Assembly: GCA_022497155.1 (NCBI GenBank)
Contig: MU385712.1
Span: 1,301,765-1,365,764 of the forward strand
Source: Whalleya microplaca
Taxonomy: Eukaryota > Ascomycota > Sordariomycetes > Xylariales > Xylariaceae
DNA: 64,000 bases
Direction of reading: 5' to 3'
The position numbers and the translations under genes are program-made. Position 1 is the first letter of the stretch. Each line of letters opens with the position of its first letter. The notes beneath the pieces were generated by a model. The model was not told the DNA's origin. It saw nothing but the letters and a program-made list of their open reading frames with translations, and did no database searches. Of the stretch, positions 1 through 11,498 are shown one piece after another.

Positions 1-3000
1 ATTACTTTCGAAATATAATATCGCAAATAAAAAAATCAGCTATTTATTAACGTAAATTATTTCCCGACTAATCGCGTACGTATAATAGCTATCGAATTAT
101 ATATTTAAGGCTATATATTAATATAATTAAAACTATACCTCTGTTTTACTAACCCGCACTATTTAATAATTTCTGCAACATTAATAAAACATTTCTAAAA
201 AAAATAATATAACCTTAATAACGTCCGCCGCACCCGGGCTAAGTTTATCGAACTTTAAATAAAAATATTAAAAAACTTTTAGAAATTTAAAAACAAGTTT
301 ATTACATTAGTAAAAAAGCAGTAACTATACCGCAATAAATAAAAAAAAAAATTTTATAGCCGACTTATTTATTATTTATAAACCGAAACAGCTACCTAAT
401 ATTTCGATCTATTATATAACTTTAACCGCTACGTTATTTACTATACCGAAATTATATTTGCTTTTTAAATAGCTAACGAGACGTATAACGCGGCCCGAGC
501 TACTAAAACCGTTATTATAGCTAAACCTATAGGTAAACCTTAATTTTCGGGATTATCCCGCATAAATAATAAACAAATCCCTAAAAAAAATACGCCGCAA
601 TTAATTCCTAGCTTAAACAAATTTAGTAATATAATAATTATACTATCCGGCATTTATATCTATCCCTTTTCCCGTAATAGTACCGAATTAACAAAACTTA
701 AAAAACGCTACTTTAATTATTATAATAAAAAATATAATAAAACTAATTATCCATACTTTTTATATCTAAACCAACGTCCTAATTAATTTCTAATAAATAA
801 AGCCGCCCGCGTTAACGCTTTTTTTATAAAATTTACCCGGCTAAAAGTAAAGGTTCTAACGGAAAATCGGATTAAAAAAAAACCGGAAAACGCGGAACTT
901 TAGAATAATTAAATTTTATTTCTAAAGCTAAAATATTATAAGTCAATTTAGCTAATCCGGTAATAAAAGTTTCTTAAAATTTCTTAAGCGCTTATTTAAA
1001 TAATATACCTTTTTTATTAAAATATATTTTATTAATATATAGCCTTTTATTAAAAACAAAAGATATATTTAATAATATTAAAACAAATATCTATATTATA
1101 ATAAATAAATTTTTCGCAAAAAAAATTAAATAATACTTATACCCGGAAGTTATTATAAAGTTTATTTTAAAATATATTAAAGGATATAATAAAAAAAGTG
1201 TCTAAGCGATTAATAAAACCTTATAATTAAACTTGCGGATAAACGGTCGCACTTTTCGCGATAAGGTTTTTTTTATAATAAATATAAAATATAACTTAAT
1301 TTTCGGAAAAAATTAATTAGTTAATAAGGATATATTAGTAAATTATCGGCGCTAATAATTAATATATCTTAAAAATATATCGCGCGACAATCCTCCGGGT
1401 CTTTATAACCTCGATATAAAGGATGCGGGAAATTTTTTTAAAAATAACTTTTTTTAATTAGATACTAATTACCGCAATAAAGTATTAAATAAAAATAAAA
1501 AATGTCGTACCGATAGTCGGGTTTTTAAATTTAAAACGTAATATAAGCTTATACTTATTAAAAAAACGACAGAAGTTATATAGTAACGAGTTCGGGAGTT
1601 AAAAAAGCTATACTACTACCCGAAATAGCTTTAACCGAAGCCGGTAATATAACTTATTAGTTAGCGACCGAAAGAAATTATTTAGTAGCGTTTCTAAAAA
1701 CGTCCCGGTAAATCTAAATAGTAGAAATTTATAAACTAAAATTTATATTTAAACCCGCAATTTCCTATCGAATTTCCTATTTTATAAAGGAAGCGCGCTA
1801 ATAAAAAAAGCGAATAAAAATACGATATAAAAAGCACTTATAAATTATAAAAAAACGCAATCGGGTAATATAAATAGCGACTAATAAATATAATAGTTAT
1901 TAATATAAAACCTTTTTTTAAAGCGGTACGAAAAACCTATATATATATAACTATATTATATAAAATCGACTAATTAATATATAACAAAAAAAAAGAGGCT
2001 TTTTTTAAAAGAGAAGCGGAAAACTTAAAAAAAAAAAGCTTAAAAAGCCGTCCTAAAGAAATACCGGAATTTGTTCCGTACTTTTAGTAAGGTTAATTTA
2101 AATATTTTATTACTTAATCGTACCTTTAACTATAAAATAAAATAAGAAAAGGGAAAATTAGCTATAAACTTAAAGTATAACCCCCTATATAAAATATCGT
2201 TAAACGAATTAAAAATAATACGCAAATACTTTAACGAAAATCTACGTAAAAAATTTATTGTCCCTAGTTTAATTTTTTAAACAGCTCTTATATTATTTAT
2301 ACCTAAAACTAACGGCAGACTACAGTTTTATATAAATTATCGGAAACTAAACGCGCTTATAAAAAAAAATAAATACCTCCTATTACTTATTAAAGAAATT
2401 TTAACACAAATATCTAAAGTTAAAATCTTTACTAAAATCGACGTCTAATAAATTTTCTACCGTATCCGTATACGATCGAAAAACGAAAACCTTACGACAT
2501 TCCGGATATAATACGGCGTATATAAATATAAAATCTTTTCTTTCGGATTTACAAATAAACCTTCTATTTTTTAACGGTATATTAATAATGCGTTATTCGA
2601 TTTCCTTAACGACTTTTATAATATATATATAAATAATATTCTAGTTTTTTTAAAGTCAATTAAAAAATACCGTATCTATATATAAAAGGTCCTTTAATAA
2701 CTAAAAAACGCGGGCCTTTAAGCAGATCTTAAAAAATATAAATTTTACGTTACTTAAACGAAATTCCTAAAGTATATCGTAAATACAAACAGCATACGCG
2801 TTAACCCCGCTAAAATATAAATAGTTTAAAATTAAGCTATACCTAAACGCGTATAAAAAATACAGTCGTTTTTAGGCTTTTATAACTTTTACCGAAAATT
2901 TATACCCTAATATAATAAAACAGCTAAGCCGCTTTTTTAGCTAACGAAAATAAAGGTCCGATAAAGCTAGAATAAATATTATAAAATTATATTTTAAAAG

Positions 3001-5487
3001 CTAAAAAATAATTTAACTAACGCCCTTTTGCTAATATATTTCAGCTATAATAAAAATACGAAAATAAAAACTAACGTATCCGATAAAATATTAACCGGTA
3101 TTTTATTATAGCGTAGGAATAACGGTAAATAATACTTATATACGTTTTATTTAAAAATAATATATAACATAAAGCTAAATTACGGCATATATAATAAAAA
3201 AATACTTACAGTAATTAAAACGTTATAAGTCTAGCAGGTAAAGTTTATCGGAATTTAAACTACCCCTTTTTTTATTATTACTAATTATTATACGCTCGAA
3301 TATTTCGGGATTAAGTAATACCTTAATTTACGATAGGTAAGCTGGTCGGAAATATTAGCAAAATATAACTTTACGATTATTTACCGACTAAAAAAAGATA
3401 ATATAATCGCCGATATTATTTTACGTAAGCTAAAGTTATTACGTATTTAAAAAGCAAAAATACTAAACTAAAAGCATAAGACCTTATTTTAATTAGTAGC
3501 CCTAACCGAAATTTAGAAGCTATAAGTCGATACGTTATACGTAAAAGTAAGTATTTTTTTAGAAATCTTTATTTTAAACGATACGGAATTCCCGTTATTA
3601 AAAAAATCTAACGTAATATTTATTAACGAAATATTATAGAAAAATAAAAATAACCTAAACCTTAAAATTTACCGTACGAAAGTACGTAATAATCCTTTAG
3701 GCCTATAATAAAATACCAATAGTTTTATATTACATAAAACGCGACTAATTATATCTAACAAAAATAAATTACGCGCCCGACTCTTAAAAAAGATATACGG
3801 TTAGTTACTTATAATATACCTAAAAAAAATAAAACCCGGAAACTTATTACTATATAATATTAATAGCTAAAAATATCCTAAGATATCGATATATTTATAG
3901 CTAATTATCTTAAATATTGCCCCGTATAAAAATTTTATAATAAAACTCCAAGTTTCCTCTACCTATTACCTATCCCGGAAAAGGTATAAAATTACGTTAT
4001 TATAAATTTTAAAACGATGCTTAAAAATAAAAAAAAACGTAATAACGTTTTTATCGTTATTAACCAATTAAGGAAGTAAGCTTAATCGATATTATATAAC
4101 CGGAAAGCTATTATATAAAATATTATCTATATATATTATTATAGCCTTTTCTATATTTTCGGGATACCTAAAAATATCGTTAGTAATAACAGCCCTTAAC
4201 TTATAACAAGATTTACCGATAAGTTATCTAAAATAATAAATATCGAACTTAAGTTTGTTATATTAAAATATTATAAAATAATAAAATAAATAAAAATAAT
4301 AAACGCATATATCGACTAACGCTTACGCCTATTCGTTAATTATTAATAAAATAACTAATCTAACGCACTACCGGCAATAAATTATATATAAACTATATTA
4401 TTATATAAATTAACGGGAATGTTTCTCTATAAGGTAAAAATAAGATTCCCGATACTATTTTATTTTAATTAATAACGGCGAACGGAAGCTAAAAATATAG
4501 TAGATTTTCCGTTTAAAAAAAGGCTTTTTAAGAAAAAGGCGTAAGATTAGATATAAGGGATATACGACTATATAGCGGCTACACGTAAAACTATCGCTAA
4601 AGTTTAAAAACAAATAACGTAATAAGTTCATAAATACTACCGAAAGCCCGATTTTAATATAAGCGATCGTATTTTTATTATTAAAAAATAGTAGTTATAA
4701 TGTACCGACTGCTTATTTAATAAATTTAATTTCCCGTTAATATAATAATATTTCGAAATCGAGAAATAATTGCTAAATAATACGTTTCGATTAAAGGTTC
4801 CCGATATTTAAAAGGCGTCCCGTTTATATTACGCCGACCGATTATAATAATACCTAAATAACCCTTTTTTAAAATAAAAATCTAAAAATCTAATTAGTTA
4901 AATAATTAAACCAGATATAAAAAAGAAATAAGTTATAAAAACGGTACTAACGTTACGGTTATATTACTATAAGTTTTAATATAAAATTAAATAGATCGGA
5001 TAGGATGCCGATAATAAATAATACCTTATATGGAATTTCAAAAACGCTATAGCCAAGCTAAATAAGTTTTATATAAATAATTTAAAAGTAGCTAGTCCTT
5101 TTATCCGACTAATATTATAAAAGTAAACGGCGGAAAAAGATTAATTCGATTTAAACTACCCGGATAATAATAAGCCTGCGTTAAAGCGACAAACGATAGC
5201 CCGGAAGCGCGAAAAAGACTAATAAGGTAATAATAAAAATAATAAAGAAGTTATAACTATAAAACGTATATATATAATATTTTATAAAAACGGGTTCCTA
5301 ATAAAATATAAAGAAGTCTATATTACTATTTATTAAAATAAGGGCCCGATAGTATAGTAGTTTAAATAAATACCCGAGGTAATTTTTTTTTTGTTAAAAA
5401 ATACTTTAAAAAATATAAATATACGTAAGAAAGTCGGGGTTTAATCCCCTTTCGGACTTTATACCCCTTTTTTTTTTTCTAAAGGAG
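1..5487 (+). mobile_element. RIP-degraded Ty3/gypsy retrotransposon (5' end outside window)
   Basis: No open frame survives, but gypsy gag-pol can be followed through many stops on the plus strand. A gag zinc knuckle lies at about 706-753 with every Cys and His turned into Tyr. Reverse transcriptase lies at about 2,170-2,700, with the YxDD-type box read as YINNILVF. RNase H is at about 3,020-3,200, integrase at about 3,850-4,500 (a degenerate copy of the usual HPQTDGQTE region reads NAYIDQRLRLFVNY), and a chromodomain-like segment at about 4,930-5,060 (DNKQYLIWNFKNA after restoring one stop). A purine tract AAAGGAG at 5,481-5,487 abuts the following LTR, as expected of a polypurine tract. The order gag-RT-RH-IN-chromo is that of chromoviral gypsy elements. 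The 5' LTR is not in the window. The element is certainly inactive. Confidence 0.85.
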
Positions 5488-5720
5488 TAATTACGGGAGG
5501 TACGTACTTATGTAATATATAGACTACCTATTATTACGTACTCCCGTATGTTAATCGGTAACGGTACGGCAGAATGGTTACCGCTTGACGGGACACCCGG
5601 CTTAAGTTTTTTAAGTAATTTTTATAATCCGAAATAGCTTTTCTCCTTATCTATTTATAAATATACAATTGGTACTTATACTAAAGCCCTGCCTCTAGCT
5701 ATAGTAGTCTAGGCGTAAGT
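5488..5720 (+). repeat. LTR (family B), 3' LTR of the first gypsy element
   Basis: This segment is closely repeated at 14,755-14,980. It starts TAATTACGGGAGG directly after a polypurine tract; TA is the expected RIP product of a canonical TG start. The first 50 bases form an inverted repeat (ACGGGAGGTACG against CGTACTCCCGT). The copies share the block around GGTACTTATACTAAAGCCC and stop matching after GCGTRAGT. The 3' boundary is the end of similarity, so it is approximate. Confidence 0.65.
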
Positions 5721-6491
5721 GGAACGTTTAGTTTTTTTAAGCTATCGTTTTTATTGTTTGCGCGTAACTCGGGTTTTTTATTATTTTTATATTTTATAAT
5801 AATTATAAATTCTTATATTCGAAAATTTCTTTACTTTTTAGGATATTTTATTTATATAATTAAATATATTTTATTTTAATAATTCCCGTTTATTTATATT
5901 TTTTAAATTATATATAAAGTAATTATTTTTTTTATAATAATCAAAATTCCTATTTCTTTTATATTTTATTTTATAGTTTTTATAATAGGTTTTATTTACG
6001 TTATAAAGAAATATCGGGTCTAATATTTAAGCGTTTAATATAAAATTCTAATCGGAAATTAAAGCGTGTTAATTTTTTTAACTAATATATTTATCACTCG
6101 GAAAATCTTTTGAAAATTATAAAATATTTCAGATTTTTATAGTTAAATAAAATCATAAATATTAACATTATATTTCGTAATTCCGTATTTTATATTTACA
6201 AATAGCTTATAATTATTAATAGTTTTTTATCGTAAATTTTATAATTAATTTTTACCGGAATTAAGCGCCTGAAATAATAAGCTATAAATAATAAAATGTT
6301 TCGCTTATTACGTTATAATAAATACTTTTTATAAGCTTATCCCGAATAATCTGTTTCGACTATTATCTCCCGTTCGGGGTTTTATTATATTAAGGCCGGT
6401 TTTTTAAAAAACGCTCGTTTAAAATTTTCGAACGTTAGATTTTCCGAAAGCCTTTATTAAAACGGTACCTTTTTTTTATAAGTACTAATAA

Positions 6492-6803
6492 TGTTATGGG
6501 GCAAGGGATTACGGGTATTAATAGCAGCTTAGGAGCCATTAAAAGCCCCCTGGAGCCACGTCACAGGGCACTCTATAGGGCACTCCACAGGGTATCCACA
6601 GGGCACTCCATAGGGCAATTTACAGTAGATCACATACCTGTATTTAGCTGACCTTTTCCCTCACATCTTTTTCACTTTTTTACAATAGATAACACTAGAT
6701 ATCACTAGATAGTCACACACACACAGCTTTGGCAGCTATTATATACACTCATTTTTAACTTAATATCTCACTTTCGATTCACCCCGACACCTTGTCCTAA
6801 GAC
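6492..6803 (+). repeat. Solo LTR (family A) with 5-bp target duplication AATAA
   Basis: It matches the two LTRs of the element at 11,499-13,147 over its length: it starts TGTTATGGGGCAAGGG and ends CCTAAGAC. It is flanked by AATAA at 6,487-6,491 and 6,804-6,808. It is longer than the 297-bp copies because it has extra units of a roughly 14-bp tandem repeat (CCACAGGGCACTC-like) at about 6,564-6,620. It sits between the RT and RNase H of the minus-strand gypsy element. No internal element sequence adjoins it, so it is a solo LTR left by recombination. Confidence 0.8.
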
Positions 6804-8275
6804 AATAAAAAGGTAGTAAAATTTATATAGTTTTTAATAAAATCCCGGTAAAAGCTCGTAAATTTTAAAAAATTACAGACTTTTTTAAACGTTTTAAAAA
6901 GTTCTTATTTTTTAATTACTTATATTTTAGCTAAATTTATATAAACTCTTTTTTTTATTTCGATAATAAATCTTAAATATTTTATAATAGTTATTATAAA
7001 CTTATATTTACTTATATTTAAACTTAAGCCTACTATTTTTAAGTATTTTAATACTTTTTTTATTTTATCGATATAATTTTTTTTTATTTTAAAAAAAGTA
7101 AATCAATATATTATTTATATATATTAAATAAAAAGTATTTAGGTTTTTTTTAGCGTATTATTTATATAACGCTAAAACGTTATAAAATACCCGTTAAACT
7201 AAAAAGAATTATAAGTTATTCGAATAGTTTAAAGCAAATATAAAAAGCTGTTTTTTATTTATTTTTTTTCCTAATTTTAATTTTATAAAAAGCCGACTTA
7301 ATATTTATTTTAGAAAATTATTTTATTCCCGAAAAAACTTTAAGCGTTTTTTATATAAGCGGAAGCGGGTATTAATCCCGTTAAATAATATTATTTAATA
7401 TTTTATAATCGTAATAAAAACAAAATCTGCCGTTCGGTTTTTAAATAAAAAATATAAAAGTTTTTATAAATAAACTGTTTATATAAATATACTTTTTATT
7501 TAATAGCTTAATTAATGTTTTTTATAATATTAATAATTTCTCCCGGAATATATTATATAATAGCCTTTAAAAAGTAGGTAACTTTTTACCCGCTTTATTA
7601 CGGTTTAAATTAATTTTATAATCGGCTTTTAAGCGGTACAGCAGAAAATTCTTACTTTTTTTTTCTTTAAATAACTATTTTTAGCTCTTTAATTAAAAAT
7701 AGAAATTCTTTTAAACGTTAGTTTTTTTAAGCGCTAAAGTTTTATTAATATCCGCTAGCGTAATAGCAAATATAGCCGTCTGCTAAATTATTACTTGTTT
7801 TCCCAGCTTTGTTTATTTCCGAGCTTTTTTTATTTCTTTTATAAAATATATTATACTAATATAAAGCGCCTTTTAAGCTTTACGGACTTTTATAGTTTTT
7901 AAAAAATGTCTTTTCTTTTATATTTTTAGGTTTCCGGTAACTCTTATATATAATATATATTTATATATTATATATATTACCCGGTTATATTTTATTTAAA
8001 GTTTTTTTAATATTATAAGGTAATTTAGCCCTAATATAATATACGTAAATATTTTTAATTTATATTTATTAAAATTAACTTTTATATAAGTTATCTTATA
8101 AATTATACCCGAAACGCTTAATCTTTTTTTACAAATAGCTTTTTTATTATTTTTTTTAAATAAATATACGCAGTAATTTTAAGCGTTTTATTATAATTTC
8201 GCTAATAATAATATAACATTTATATTTTAAATTTATAAAGATTTTTATATATAATTATTAATTTAAATATATATT

Positions 8276-8634
8276 GTCTTAGGACAGGGTATCGGGGTAA
8301 AGGAGGTATAAAAAGTGCCACTTTATGCTTGACTAATCGGAAGTAATTAAGGCGACAAAACAAAAGAATCACTTATAACGGCGATTAATCGAAAGGAAAG
8401 ATATGTTTATTATCGGCAACGAGGCCGTTTAAGCTATATATATATAACTCTTTAACTATTTAGTGAGGTAAATGTGAGGAAAAAGGTCAGCTAAATATAG
8501 ATATATAATCCACTATAAATTGCCTTATAAAGTGCCTTATAAATACCCTGTGGAGTGCCTTGTGACGTAACTTTAAGGGGCTTTTAGTGGCTCTTAAGCT
8601 GTTATTAATACCCGTAATCCCCTGCCTCATTATA
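8276..8634 (-). repeat. Solo LTR (family A, variant middle), minus strand
   Basis: The minus-strand reading starts TATAATGAGGCAGGGG (RIP-altered TGTAATGGGGCAGGGG) and ends CCTAAGAC. The outer parts match family A, but the central part differs: it holds a block with AAGTGGCACTTTTT and CGATTAATCGC that recurs at 16,600-16,760. The flanks are ATATT (8,271-8,275) and ATATC (8,635-8,639). The one mismatch is a C/T transition, which RIP would produce in an originally perfect 5-bp duplication. Confidence 0.75.
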
Positions 8635-10189
8635 ATATCGACTATAAAAAATTCCCCGTTTATAAGCTATTTAGTTATATTAATTTTTTCTGCCGTTACG
8701 TTAAGTTTTTAAACGTAACTTTATTGAAAAACTATTCGTTTTTCTACTTTTTTAATATTTTTTCGCCTTTATTTTTTTTTTTAAATCTATAGCTTATTAT
8801 TACATTAATTTTAATATAAATAAGTAATTTTATAAAATAATAAGCATATTTTTTAAATAAGTAGCTTTTTTTTATATCGTAAATATTTTCCGCGCTTTAT
8901 TTAAGCGTTTTATTTTTTATTTATTACTTATTTAGCCCGCTAGTTTTTTATTAACGTAATTATACCGGTTATTAATATATTACTTTTATAATTAATTTTA
9001 AAGTAACTAAAAATAGGGGGTAATAAGTCCGGAAAAAGTAATTTACCCGGCGTAATCCCGCCTTTTAAACTATTCCCGTTATAATAAAATAATAACCCCT
9101 TAAGTTAAGCTATAACATTTATTATTTAATAAATTTAATTTTAATAAATATTTAATAGCGTTATTAAAACTAACGCGTTTTTAAGTTTATTATTAATCAT
9201 TTTTTTAATAAATATAAGTTTCGCTTTATTATTTTATATATTACCTTTTACTTTTACTAATAATCGCTCGAAATTAATATAAAAAAATATAAAAGTCTAA
9301 TTAGCGGACTAACGGCATTTATATAATTTACCCCCCGCTTTAATAGCTTTATTACGATTTTTATAAATATTCAATAAATATTAAAAGAAACATATTAGGT
9401 TATATATTTTATTAGATTTTTTTATAATATAATATAACTTTATTACGCGTTATATATTCTTTTCGAGCCGCTTATAAATATTATATTACTTATTTTAGTC
9501 TTTTTTTATAAATTCCGTATCTTTTTAAAATTTATATTTTATTAATATCTTTTATATAAAATAGCGGCTACGTTTACCCCTAAACTTCTCGGGCTATAAT
9601 AATAGCTTACGCTTAAGTACCGGGGCCGTAATAATTATTAAAGCGGGTGCTAAAAACACTTAAAAGTTTCTTAGTTAAAGGTTTATACCTATTTAAGCTA
9701 GCTATTTTTAGGGTTTTTAAAAATCCCGAGGGTTTTATATAAAAGCACTTTTTATTATATTTACGTTTTATATAATTAATAAGTCGAAATTTTTTCGTAG
9801 CTATACTTTTAAAATTACCTAGCGTTATAATAGTTCGTCCTATTATTTTTTTAGTTTTTATTTATAAGCCGCTTATTTTAATTATTATTCCTCCGAATTA
9901 TTTCTTAATACCGCTTTTAATATTATATATATTTACTTAAGGCAGGTGTAAATTTAGTAAACCTAAATATTTAATACTTTTATATATGTCGCTAACGATA
10001 TTTCCGGATTATTAAGGGACTGCTTTAAACCTTTTCTTGACATTTTAATTTGCTTTAATATAGCTCGGGGGTTAATAAATTAGAAAATATATAAAAGGCC
10101 GTTACGCTAAAATATAATTTTATAATATTAAATAAGTGTTTATTTTCTAACTAAAGAAAAAAAGGAAATTAAAAAGGTATATCGGTATA

Positions 10190-10280
10190 GCTCGAGAGCA
10201 TTTATATTAGCTCTCGAGAGCTGTGCTATTATATCGGCTTATAATCGCCGATATTCCCCACTATAGCACAGCCTATTACA
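10190..10280 (-). repeat. Stem-loop-rich start of a probable 5' LTR
   Basis: Two inverted repeats are visible. CTCGAGAGC at 10,191-10,199 pairs with GCTCTCGAG at 10,210-10,218. GCTGTGCTAT at 10,220-10,229 pairs with ATAGCACAGC at 10,263-10,272, and a further ATCGGC/GCCGAT stem (10,233-10,238 with 10,247-10,252) lies inside it. The minus strand begins TGTAATAGGC at 10,280. The position upstream of the minus-strand gypsy element suggests its 5' LTR, but the LTR's other end was not located. Confidence 0.5.
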
Positions 10281-11498
10281 TTTTGCCTTAGTTAAAAAAA
10301 TAAAATTACTAATGTTTTATTACGAAAAGCCGAGGATTTTAAGACGCAAAAAAAGAAAAAAAATGTATAACGTACGATAGTTTTATTTAAAGCTATTAAT
10401 ATAATTTAAATCTTTTTTATCGAATATATAAAAGACCTTTTTACTTTATTAAAGGTATAAGTCGCAGAAATTAGTATATTTAATAACGTAAATATTTTTT
10501 TTAAATGTTTGGGGTAATATTAATAAACGAGATTTTATGCCGTAATTGATAAAATCCCGAGCTCGCGATTTATCGATTTAAAATAAAAATAAAAATAAGT
10601 TTAAATTAAATAATAGCCGGTAACTTAATCTTATATAAAAGCTGCCTAATAATATCCGGTATAAAGAACTTGCGGACTAAAATTTTAAATAAAGTATACT
10701 TTTATATTATTATAATATATTTTAAACGTAATAAAACTAAATAATTACTTACTTTATTATATTAATAGCTAGGAATGAGTAGCGATATCGATCGATTTAT
10801 ATTTAAATATATATAATATACCGGTTATTAAAATTATTTCGTAATAAAACCCCTAGTTTATTATATTTATTACTTATTTTATTACGTACTTAATAATATA
10901 TCGTAATAAATTTTAAGTTTATACTTTTAAACCGATATAAATTCGATAATTTATATATTATAATCGACCGATTAAGTAAGCGTATTTGGAGTATTTTTTA
11001 TATAAAAAAATTATAATTAAAAATGTGGCGTTTATATATTATAAAAAACCTTACTATATATTCAGCTTATTATAGTCGGTTACTAGTAATTACGGTCCGT
11101 AATTCGTATTTAATTTTACCGATAAAATTTTTAAAATTTTCGGCATTAAATAAAAGCTATTTTTATTTAGATATTTTTAAATAATTAATTAAGTAAAAAA
11201 CATTTATTAGTTTATTAATTAGCGCTTATAGCCTTATATAAACTATTATTAAAATAATTAATTTAAAGTAATCTTTATTATAAACGCGGTATAAGTAAGC
11301 CTCCCGTACGATTTAATCGGCTTATCGCTTTATAAAATGAAAATGGGATTTTTTATGCCCTTATATTTTAATTGGTTTTAATAAACGACTGATTTTTAAA
11401 ATATAACTTTATAAAAAAAACTATTAAAAAAAGGCCCAAATTATAGTAGATATTATTAAAAAGTATTATAACGTTACCCGGAAGTTTATAGCTATTAG
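10281..11498 (+). mobile_element. RIP-degraded plus-strand gypsy element, integrase portion (left part)
   Basis: Integrase can be read on the plus strand from about 10,850: a VIIDRLSKR-type segment, then the catalytic core and a PYDLIGLSLYKMKMGF segment before 11,400. The frame reads up to FIAIS at 11,498, is interrupted by the compact LTR element, and resumes at 13,148. The first 500 bases of this block are AT-rich and not assigned. Confidence 0.65.

Larger units (their letters stand above)
5721..10280 (-). mobile_element. RIP-degraded minus-strand Ty3/gypsy element, interrupted by two solo LTRs
   Basis: Read on the minus strand, RNase H is recognisable at about 6,440-6,000 (PEREIIVETDYSG, then INYKIYDKKLLIII and YKNLKYFIIFKRFSE, through stops). 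Reverse transcriptase lies upstream at about 7,400-7,050 (KTAF, then IYINNILIYF for the YxDD box). The probable gag half lies at 8,635-9,900 but is too decayed to align by eye. A probable 5' LTR begins at 10,280 with TGTAATAGGC on the minus strand. Integrase is missing: the element breaks at 5,720 where the first gypsy element abuts it, so that element probably inserted here. Solo LTRs at 6,492-6,803 and 8,276-8,634 are later insertions, judging by their flanking duplications. Confidence 0.7.
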
